This document shows positions 13,729-20,349 of a stretch of 22,431 nucleotides of DNA, in pieces. Within the stretch, counting starts at the first letter, position 1. Each line of letters begins with the position of its first letter. The stretch covers positions 1 through 22,431 of the forward strand of contig JALVTA010000183.1 in the NCBI GenBank assembly GCA_027036095.1, written 5' to 3'. The translations under genes were made by a program, and so were the position numbers. The notes beneath the pieces were generated by a model, which was not told where the DNA came from, searched no databases, and was given only the letters and a program-made list of their open reading frames with translations. The stretch comes from Thiotrichales bacterium (GTDB taxonomy: Bacteria; Pseudomonadota; Gammaproteobacteria; Thiomicrospirales; Thiomicrospiraceae).

Positions 13729-16287
13729 ATGAGCGCACGCAAACAGACGATAGTGGTGGTCGGCAACGGCATGGTCGGCCACAACTTTGTGGAAAAACTG
13801 GTGGACGCCGGTCTGCTGGAACACTACGAGGTGCATGTGTTCGGCGAAGAGCCGCGTCCGGCCTACGACCGCGTCTATCTGTCCAGCTATTTCTCCGGCA
13901 AGACGGCGGAAGACCTGTCGCTGGTGCCGCCGGGCTACTATGAAGAACACGGCATTCATGCCTATCTGGGTGATCCTGTGGTGGACATCAACCGCCGCAA
14001 GAAAATCGTCTACTCTGCCAAAGGCCGCGAGGTGCACTACGACAAGCTGGTGATGGCTACCGGCTCCGTACCCTTCGTACCGCCCATTGAAGGCAATGAC
14101 CGGGAAGACTGCCTGGTTTACCGCACCATTGAAGACCTGGAGATGATCGAGGCCAAGGCCAAGGTGTCCAAGACGGGTGTCGTGGTCGGCGGCGGCCTGC
14201 TGGGACTGGAAGCGGCCAAGGCGCTGGCCGACCTGGGGCTGGAAACCCATGTGGTAGAGTTCGCCCCGCGCCTGATGCCGGTGCAGCTGGATGATGCCGG
14301 TGCCGGTCTGCTGCGCCGCAAGATTGAAAAAATGGGTGTGTTCGTACATGTAAGTAAGAACACCCAGCTCATCACTGATGGCGAGAAGCGGCGCAACAAA
14401 ATGGTCTTTGCCGACGGGCAGGAGCTGGAAACCGATATCGTGCTCTTCTCCACCGGTATCCGTCCCCGGGACGATCTGGCCAAAAAGATCGGCCTGAAGC
14501 TGGGCCCGCGTGGCGGCATTGTGGTGGACGACATGCTGCTCACCTCCGATCCCTCCATCTGGGCCATCGGCGAGTGCGCGCTGCATGACGGCACCATCTA
14601 CGGACTGGTGGCGCCAGGCTATGCCATGGCGCAGGCAGTGGTGCACCAGCTGCAGGGCATCACCGCCACCTTCACCGGCGCGGACATGTCCACCAAGCTC
14701 AAGCTGATGGGTGTGGATGTGGGCTCCATCGGCGACCCGCATGGCATGACCCCGGGTGCGCACACCTATGTGTATCAGAACGAGCCGGAGGAGATCTATA
14801 AGAAGATCGTCGTCTCCGAGGACAAGAAAAAGCTGCTGGGTGCGGTGTTGGTGGGCGATGCCTCCGACTACGGCAACCTGCTGCAGCTGTATCTGAACGA
14901 AATGGAGCTGCCGGAGCACCCGGACGACCTGATCCTGCCGCAGCGTTCCGGCTCCAGCAGCAACCTGTTCGGCCCGGCCGCCCTGCCGGAGACGGCACAG
15001 GTGTGCTCCTGCTATGACGTCTCCAAGGGAGATATCATCAAGGCCATCGACGACGGCGCCACCACGCTGGCGGACGTGAAAGCGGTCACCCAGGCCTGTA
15101 CCGGCTGCGGAGGCTGTACTCAGCTGGTGTCCGACATCGTCAACTACGAGCTGGAGCAGCGCGGCGTCGAGGTCAAGAAGGATATCTGCGAGCACTTCCC
15201 CTACTCTCGCCAGGAGCTGTTCCACATCATCAAGGTGGAAGGCATCAAGACCTTCGACGAGCTGCTGGCCAAGAAGGGACAGGGGCACGGCTGTGATATC
15301 TGCAAGCCGGCGGTGGCGTCCATTTTCGCCGACATCTACAACAGCTTCGCCATGGAAGAGGACAAGATCGGCCTGCAGGACACCAATGACCGCTTCCTGG
15401 GCAACCTGCAGAAGGACGGCACCTACTCCGTCATTCCTCGGGTGCCGGGTGGCGTGATCACGCCGGAGAAGCTGATCGTCATCGGTCAGGTGGCCAAGAA
15501 ATACAACCTCTACACCAAGATCAACGGCGGCCAGCGCATCGTCATGTTCGGGGCCCAGCTCAACGACCTGCCGGCCATCTGGGAAGAGCTGCTGGCGGCA
15601 GGTTTCGAGTCCGGCCAGGCCTACGCCAAGTCCCTGCGTACGGTCAAATCCTGCGTCGGCTCCACCTGGTGCCGCTACGGGGTGGACGACTCCATCTCCA
15701 TGGCTATCAAGCTGGAGCACCGCTACAAGGGCCTGCGCGCGCCGCACAAGATCAAGATGGGCGTCTCCGGCTGTACCCGTGAATGTGCCGAGGCTCAGGC
15801 CAAGGACGTGGGCGTGATCGCCACCGAAAACGGCTGGAACCTGTATGTATGCGGCAACGGCGGCATGAAACCGCGCCATGCGGACCTGTTCGCCACCGAT
15901 CTGGATGAAGAGACGCTGTTCAAGTACATCGACCGCTTCCTGATGTTCTACATCCAGACGGCGGACCGCCTGCAGCGCACCGCACGCTGGCTGGAAAACC
16001 TGGAAGGCGGCATCGACTATGTCAAGGATGTGGTCATCAATGACAGCCTGGGCATCTGTGACGAACTGGAGCGGCAGATGCAGTTCATCCGTGATACCTA
16101 CAAGGATGACTGGTACGAAGCCGTCCACAATCCGGAAGTGCGTGAGAAGTTCCGCATGTTCGTCAACTCCGACGAGCGCGACCCGGATGTGGTCTTCGTC
16201 AAGGAAGAGCTGACCGGCATGTACCGACCGGCCACACCGGAGGAAAAACTCAAGGGTATTGCCGTCGAAGTGCGGCCGAATGCCTGA
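13729..16287 (+). CDS. nirB: Nitrite reductase (NAD(P)H) large subunit
   Basis: This 852-residue protein has the full NirB layout and reduces nitrite to ammonium with six electrons in the cytosol. The FAD/NAD(P)H module spans about 1-410 (VVGNGMVG and GGGLLGLEAA). A BFD-like [2Fe-2S] domain follows (C426, C428, C460, C463), then a further CxxC (C522, C525). The ferredoxin-like half-domain and the siroheme-[4Fe-4S] domain come last, with cluster ligands C642 and C648 in CVGSTWC and C682 and C686 in SGCTRECAEA. AGAGG stands eight to nine bases before the ATG at 13729, 28 bp after the flavoprotein gene. The first 400 residues are paralogous to that gene. Siroheme is supplied by cysG in the same operon. 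Confidence 0.96.
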   Translation: MSARKQTIVVVGNGMVGHNFVEKLVDAGLLEHYEVHVFGEEPRPAYDRVYLSSYFSGKTAEDLSLVPPGYYEEHGIHAYLGDPVVDINRRKKIVYSAKGREVHYDKLVMATGSVPFVPPIEGNDREDCLVYRTIEDLEMIEAKAKVSKTGVVVGGGLLGLEAAKALADLGLETHVVEFAPRLMPVQLDDAGAGLLRRKIEKMGVFVHVSKNTQLITDGEKRRNKMVFADGQELETDIVLFSTGIRPRDDLAKKIGLKLGPRGGIVVDDMLLTSDPSIWAIGECALHDGTIYGLVAPGYAMAQAVVHQLQGITATFTGADMSTKLKLMGVDVGSIGDPHGMTPGAHTYVYQNEPEEIYKKIVVSEDKKKLLGAVLVGDASDYGNLLQLYLNEMELPEHPDDLILPQRSGSSSNLFGPAALPETAQVCSCYDVSKGDIIKAIDDGATTLADVKAVTQACTGCGGCTQLVSDIVNYELEQRGVEVKKDICEHFPYSRQELFHIIKVEGIKTFDELLAKKGQGHGCDICKPAVASIFADIYNSFAMEEDKIGLQDTNDRFLGNLQKDGTYSVIPRVPGGVITPEKLIVIGQVAKKYNLYTKINGGQRIVMFGAQLNDLPAIWEELLAAGFESGQAYAKSLRTVKSCVGSTWCRYGVDDSISMAIKLEHRYKGLRAPHKIKMGVSGCTRECAEAQAKDVGVIATENGWNLYVCGNGGMKPRHADLFATDLDEETLFKYIDRFLMFYIQTADRLQRTARWLENLEGGIDYVKDVVINDSLGICDELERQMQFIRDTYKDDWYEAVHNPEVREKFRMFVNSDERDPDVVFVKEELTGMYRPATPEEKLKGIAVEVRPNA

Positions 16288-16307
16288 TTGAAGGCTTGAA
16301 AAGCAGG

Positions 16308-16469
16308 ATCGCAGGCCTGCGCAGGCGATTTGTGGAGCCATCTTAGCGGCTGTTGGCGTCAGAAGCGGAACAGCGCGGCGCGTGTCTGACCGCAGGGAGT
16401 TTGCGCCGCGCCCGCTTCAAGCCTTACAGCCGCTTGATGGCGGAACCATGAGCGAGCAAGGCCTGCGAT
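16308..16469. repeat. 162-bp near-palindromic MITE-like element between nirB and nirD
   Basis: The terminal arms ATCGCAGGCCT (16308-16318) and AGGCCTGCGAT (16459-16469) are exact inverted repeats. Inside them, GCCATC..AGCGGCTGT..GGC..GAAGCGG (16337-16368) is mirrored by 16412-16441. The innermost stem pairs GAAGCGG (16362-16368) and GCGCGGCGC (16373-16381) with GCGCCGCGC (16403-16411) and CCGCTTC (16412-16418) around a 21-nt loop. There is no T-run, so it does not look like a plain terminator. It occupies most of an unusually long 224-bp gap within an operon. As RNA it would fold into one long hairpin, which may affect the nirB to nirD ratio. Confidence 0.75.
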
Positions 16470-16511
16470 GCTGTCAGTCCAGGAACACCCATGCGAAAAG
16501 AGGACCGAACA

Positions 16512-16850
16512 ATGGCTTTTATCAAAGTCTGCACCAAGGACGACCTGATTCCCGATGCCGGCATCGCCGCCAAGGTGGGCGATGTGCAGGTGGCGCTGTT
16601 CTACATTGACGATGAGGTCTATGCCGTCGGCAATCATGACCCGGCCTCCGGCGCCAATGTGATCTTCCGCGGCATCTGCGGCGACCTGCATGGCGAACTG
16701 ATGGTGGCCTCCCCGCTCTACAAGGACCACTACAGCCTCATCACCGGCAAACACATGGACGGCAAGGATCTCGCCATTCCCGTCTATCCCGCCAAAATCG
16801 AGGGGAATGACGTTCTGGTGGATGTGGAGGCCGCCTCACAGGCCGCCTGA
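16512..16850 (+). CDS. nirD: Nitrite reductase (NAD(P)H) small subunit
   Basis: This 112-residue protein has the Rieske-like beta fold of NirD, which partners NirB and is needed for full activity. The characteristic order VQVALFYIDDEVYAVGNHDP ... GDLHGELMVASPLYKDHYSL ... ITG is present. The Rieske cysteines are absent: N41-H42 stands where CxH would be, and SPLYKDH replaces the second CxxH. It should therefore not bind an iron-sulfur cluster, as is normal for NirD. The ATG at 16512 has GAGGA seven bases upstream (AAGAGGACCGAACA), so I prefer it to an ATG at 16491. Both flanking gaps hold structured repeats. Confidence 0.94.
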   Translation: MAFIKVCTKDDLIPDAGIAAKVGDVQVALFYIDDEVYAVGNHDPASGANVIFRGICGDLHGELMVASPLYKDHYSLITGKHMDGKDLAIPVYPAKIEGNDVLVDVEAASQAA

Positions 16851-16862
16851 ACAGCGAGGTGA

Positions 16863-16919
16863 GCGGCGCACCCACGCAAAACAGGCAACTGCGCCGCGCC
16901 TGCCTCAACTTACAGCCCC
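16863..16919. repeat. Degenerate relative of the nirB-nirD element
   Basis: GCGGCGCA (16863-16870) pairs exactly with TGCGCCGC (16890-16897). The right flank GCGCCGCGCCTGCCTCAAC with TTACAGCC closely follows the right half of the 162-bp element (GCGCCGCGCCCGCTTCAA, GCC, TTACAGCC) in the same orientation. The distal terminal repeat is not recognisable, so this is a partial or decayed copy. Confidence 0.6.
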
Positions 16920-16939
16920 CATGTGGGCATCATCCTGCA

Positions 16940-16966
16940 GCATGCCTGTGCAGACAGGTTTCATGC
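16940..16966 (+). other. Hairpin in the nasA upstream region
   Basis: GCATG-CCTGT-GCAG-ACAGG-TTT-CATGC forms ten base pairs with a 4-nt loop and a 3-nt bulge. No T-run follows. It lies 88 bp before nasA and could be part of a folded leader together with 16985-17026. Confidence 0.5.
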
Positions 16967-16984
16967 ATTACACTGCACACGACG

Positions 16985-17026
16985 ACAAAACGCCTGTTTT
17001 TACGCCAGTGAAACCAGCCGTTTTGT
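16985..17026 (+). other. Inverted repeat ACAAAACG/CGTTTTGT before nasA
   Basis: Exact 8-bp arms (16985-16992 and 17019-17026) enclose 26 nt and end 27 bases before the nasA start. The interval could be a protein-binding site or an RNA stem. nasA has no clear Shine-Dalgarno, so local control is plausible but not shown. Confidence 0.45.
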
Positions 17027-17053
17027 GCATACGGAATTGAGCACTACATAACC

Positions 17054-19699
17054 ATGACCACCGAAACCATCAAGACCACCTGTCCCTACTGCGGCGTCGG
17101 CTGCGGCATGGAGATCACCGTTGACCACCGTCTGGGCGAAATCGCCGTCGCGGTGCAGGGCGACAAGCAACACCCCGCCAACTATGGCCGCCTGTGCGTC
17201 AAAGGCTCCAGCGCCGGTGAGACGATCGACTTCTACGGCCGCCTGACCACGCCGATGATCAACGGTCAGGCGGTGGACATCGACACTGCACTGGATCATG
17301 TGGCCGAACGTTTCAGGGCCATCATTGAAGAGCATGGCCCCGACTGCGTGGCCTTTTACGTCTCCGGTCAGCTGCTGACCGAAGACTACTATGTGGCCAA
17401 CAAACTCATGAAGGGCTACATCGGCTCGGCCAATATCGACACCAACTCCCGCCTGTGCATGTCCTCGGCGGTGGCCGGCTACAAGCGCGCCTTCGGCAGC
17501 GACACCGTGCCGTGCAGCTATGAGGATCTGGAGCTGGCCGATCTGATCGTGCTGGTGGGCTCCAATACCGCCTGGGCGCACCCCATTGTCTATCAGCGCA
17601 TCGCCGCAGTCAAAAAGGCTCGACCTGAGATGAAAGTGGTGGTCATCGACCCGCGGCGCACCGCCACCTGTGATCTGGCCGACCTGCATCTGCCCATCGC
17701 CCCCGGCATGGACGCGCTGCTTTACAACGGCCTGCTGGTGGCACTGGCCGATGTCGGCAAACTGGATCAGGCCTTTATCGACAACCACACCGAGGGCTTT
17801 GATGCGGCGCTGGCCAAGGCGCGGGAGACGGCGGGTGATCTGGACAGTGTTGCCCAGCGCTGTGGGCTGGAGAGGAATGCGCTGGCGCAGTTCTACCAGT
17901 GGGTCATCGACACCGACAGGACCGTCACCCTCTACTCCCAGGGCATCAACCAGTCCACCAGCGGCGTGGACAAGTCCAACGCCATCATCAACACCCATCT
18001 GGCCACCGGCCGCATCGGCAAGCCGGGCACGGGGCCGTTTTCCATCACCGGCCAGCCCAACGCCATGGGCGGGCGCGAAGTGGGCGGCCTGGCCAACATG
18101 CTGGCAGCGCACATGGACTTTGACGAGGCCAGCATTGATCGGGTGCAGCGTTTCTGGAACAGCCCCACCATCGCCCGCGCACCGGGCAAAAAGGCGGTAG
18201 ACATGTTCCGGGCGCTGCATGACGGCGAGATCAAGGCCATCTGGATCATGAACACCAACCCGGTAGACTCCATGCCAGATGCCGATTTCGTGCGTGAGGC
18301 CATTGAAAAGGCCGAGCTGGCGGTGGTCTCCGACTGCATGGCCAGCACCGATACTACCGTGGTAGCGGATGTGGTGCTGCCGGCGCTCACCTGGGGCGAG
18401 ATTGACGGCGTGGTCACCAACTCCGACCGCACCATCAGTCGTCAACGCAAGTTCATGGAGGGCCCGGAGCTGGCCCGCCCCGACTGGTGGTGGATCAGCC
18501 AGGTGGCCCGGCGCATGGGCTTTGACGGCTTCGACTACGACCACCCCTGGCAGATCTTCAGGGAATACGCCGCGCAGACCTGCTTTGAGAATGACGGCAG
18601 CCGCGACCTGATGATCCATCTACCGGAGGATTTCGACCAAGACGCCTATGACGCCTGGATCCCCAAGCCCTGGCCCATCACACCAGAACGGCCCGAGGGT
18701 ACGCCGCGCATGTTCACCAACGGGCGTTTCTTCACCCCCTCCGGCAGAGCGCGCTTTATTGCCATCGAGCCACGTGCCCCGCAGAACCAGCCCACCGAGC
18801 AGTATCCCTTCCGCCTCAATACCGGCCGGCTGCGGGATCAGTGGCACACCATGACACGCACCGGCAAGGCGGCACGGCTGTTCAGCCACCGAGGCGAGCC
18901 GTTCGTCTCCATTCACCCGAATGATGCCGGCGACCTCAAGAATGGCGAACTGGTGCGTGTGTTCAACGACCGCGGCGAGATCGTGGTGCGTGCGGAGATC
19001 ACCGATACCGTGCGACCCGGTCAGCTGTTCGTGCCCATGCACTGGACGGAACAGTTCGCCAGCAACCCCCGTGTGGACAAACTGGTGCCGCCCTACACCG
19101 ACCCCATCTCCGGCCAGCCGGAGCTGAAACACGCCGTGTCCAATTTCGAACGCTGGGGCGCACGGCAATATGGCTTCCTGCTCTCCCGCGAGGAAGTAGA
19201 TGTCTCCGCCTTCGGCTACTGGGCCAAGATACTGGGCAAACATTTCGTGCGCTATGAAGTGGCCAATCGCGAGGAAACGGATTTTGACGCCTTGCTGGAA
19301 CAGCTGGCCCCCGAAGGCGGCACGCTGATCGAGCTGCGTGATCCTGCTGCCGGCATCTGGCGTGCCGCCTGGCTGGTGGACGGTCGCCTCAGCCGTGTGC
19401 TCTTTCTTGGCCCCTCGCCCGACCTGCCCACGCGCCAGTGGCTGGGCGAGCGTTTTGCCGATCTGGAACTGGAAGGCGCCACCCGCCGCAGCCTGCTGGC
19501 CGGTCAGGCTTCAGGAGCCAAGGATGTGGGCCCGATCATCTGCACCTGCTTCGGCGTCGGCCTCAACACCATTGTCGAGGCCATCCATGAGCAGAAGCTC
19601 ACCAGCGTCGAAGAGATCGGCAAGGCCCTGCGCGCCGGCACCAACTGCGGCTCCTGCATCCCCGAGCTGACCGAAATTCTGGCCCGGGAGATCGGATAG
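17054..19699 (+). CDS. nasA: Assimilatory nitrate reductase catalytic subunit with C-terminal [2Fe-2S] domain
   Basis: This 881-residue cytosolic enzyme reduces nitrate to nitrite. The N-terminal [4Fe-4S] ligands are C10, C13, C17 (TCPYCGVGCGME) and C48 (GRLCVKG). C135 in SRLCMSSAVAGYKRAFG is the probable Mo ligand. The Mo-bis-MGD domains continue through SQGINQSTSGVDK, TGRIGKPGTGPFSITGQPNAMGGREVGG and the dinucleotide-binding C-terminal domain (RLNTGRLRDQWHTMTRTGKA). No Tat signal is present. A BFD-like tail carries four cysteines, C830, C832, C865 and C868 (CTCFGVGLN, NCGSC), as in Klebsiella-type NasA. This tail probably takes electrons from the flavoprotein at 12492-13700. The start lacks a strong ribosome site but coincides with the family N-terminus. 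It is 10 bp upstream of the MNT gene. Confidence 0.95.
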   Translation: MTTETIKTTCPYCGVGCGMEITVDHRLGEIAVAVQGDKQHPANYGRLCVKGSSAGETIDFYGRLTTPMINGQAVDIDTALDHVAERFRAIIEEHGPDCVAFYVSGQLLTEDYYVANKLMKGYIGSANIDTNSRLCMSSAVAGYKRAFGSDTVPCSYEDLELADLIVLVGSNTAWAHPIVYQRIAAVKKARPEMKVVVIDPRRTATCDLADLHLPIAPGMDALLYNGLLVALADVGKLDQAFIDNHTEGFDAALAKARETAGDLDSVAQRCGLERNALAQFYQWVIDTDRTVTLYSQGINQSTSGVDKSNAIINTHLATGRIGKPGTGPFSITGQPNAMGGREVGGLANMLAAHMDFDEASIDRVQRFWNSPTIARAPGKKAVDMFRALHDGEIKAIWIMNTNPVDSMPDADFVREAIEKAELAVVSDCMASTDTTVVADVVLPALTWGEIDGVVTNSDRTISRQRKFMEGPELARPDWWWISQVARRMGFDGFDYDHPWQIFREYAAQTCFENDGSRDLMIHLPEDFDQDAYDAWIPKPWPITPERPEGTPRMFTNGRFFTPSGRARFIAIEPRAPQNQPTEQYPFRLNTGRLRDQWHTMTRTGKAARLFSHRGEPFVSIHPNDAGDLKNGELVRVFNDRGEIVVRAEITDTVRPGQLFVPMHWTEQFASNPRVDKLVPPYTDPISGQPELKHAVSNFERWGARQYGFLLSREEVDVSAFGYWAKILGKHFVRYEVANREETDFDALLEQLAPEGGTLIELRDPAAGIWRAAWLVDGRLSRVLFLGPSPDLPTRQWLGERFADLELEGATRRSLLAGQASGAKDVGPIICTCFGVGLNTIVEAIHEQKLTSVEEIGKALRAGTNCGSCIPELTEILAREIG

Positions 19700-19709
19700 A
19701 ATTGGACGC

Positions 19710-20003
19710 ATGGACCGAAACCAGATCATCCAGATCCTTCAGACGCACGCTACGGAGCTGCGCCAGCGTTTCAAGGTGCAGCATCTGTCCCTGTTCGGCT
19801 CGTTCGCCCGGGACGAGGCACGCGAAAACAGCGATGTGGATCTGCTGGTTGAGTTTGTGGAACCTCCCCGGGCACGGCAGTTTTTCGAGCTGCAGTTCTA
19901 TTTGGAAGATCTGCTGCATCGTCCGGTTGATCTGGTCACCGACAAAGCCCTTCGTCCTCAACTCCGCTCCTATGTAGAGCAGTCCCTGGAGTCCGTTCTA
20001 TGA
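19710..20003 (+). CDS. MNT-type minimal nucleotidyltransferase (MntA-like)
   Basis: This 97-residue protein has the minimal polymerase-beta fold: LSLFGSFARDEA (G30-S31) followed by NSDVDLLVEF, where D42 and D44 are the first two metal-binding aspartates. Proteins of this size paired with a HEPN gene form MNT-HEPN toxin-antitoxin modules. There the MNT protein attaches AMP to a tyrosine of the HEPN RNase and silences it. The gene starts 10 bp after nasA and its stop overlaps the next ATG (ATGA). Its base composition looks less GC-rich than the flanking nitrate genes. Its position inside the nitrate operon suggests later insertion. The pair may be decaying, because the partner is frameshifted. 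Confidence 0.87.
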   Translation: MDRNQIIQILQTHATELRQRFKVQHLSLFGSFARDEARENSDVDLLVEFVEPPRARQFFELQFYLEDLLHRPVDLVTDKALRPQLRSYVEQSLESVL

Positions 20004-20349
20004 AGGGACGTAATCCGTGGCTGTATGTGGAAGACATGCTCCAGTTCTGCCTTAAGGTCAGGCCTATACGGAAGGGAAGGATCAGACCGGTTTTATTCAG
20101 GATGGCCTGACCTATGATGCCACCCTGCGAAATCTCGAACTTATCGGAGAAGCCGCACGACATATTCCACCGGATATTCGGCAATCCGCTTCGGACATTC
20201 CATGGCGAACCCTGATCGCCATCCGCAACCGGATCACTCATGGTTATCTGGGGCTGGACAATGACATCCTGTGGGACATCATTACGACCGAAATCCCACT
20301 CCTCACCGAACAACTCGAACGACTGCTACGACATAAGCCGACAGAATGA
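20000..20349 (+). pseudogene. HEPN (DUF86/HepT-like) gene with a 1-nt frameshift
   Basis: Translation from ATG 20000 gives KGRNPWLYVEDMLQFCLK and then leaves the HEPN frame, stopping at 20108-20110 after 36 residues. From 20059 the -1 frame continues the family without a break: QAYTEGKDQTGFIQDG, RNLELIGEAAR, DIPWRTLIAIRNRITHGYLG. It ends at TGA 20347-20349. Adding one base near 20057-20059 would restore 116 residues, the normal HepT length. The RNase motif is intact in the distal part, R-x4-H-x-Y in RNRITHGY, including the tyrosine that MntA modifies. No slippery heptamer is visible at the break, so mutation or a sequence error is likelier than programmed frameshifting. The distal stop overlaps the cysG start as ATGA. 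Confidence 0.85.

Noticed and set aside
13648..16341. An 897-codon open frame on the minus strand
   Set aside because: It lies entirely antisense to nirB, whose domains and Fe-S ligands are unmistakable. Long antisense frames are common in high-GC DNA.
16362..16418. Rho-independent terminator after nirB
   Set aside because: The stem is strong, but the loop is 21 nt and no T-run follows. It is better explained as part of the larger palindromic element.
17000..18619. A 539-codon minus-strand open frame
   Set aside because: It is antisense to nasA and has no recognisable protein features.
20051..20062. Programmed -1 ribosomal frameshift in the HEPN gene
   Set aside because: A -1 shift would restore the frame, but no X-XXY-YYZ slippery heptamer is present at the break. 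A one-base deletion or sequence error is simpler.
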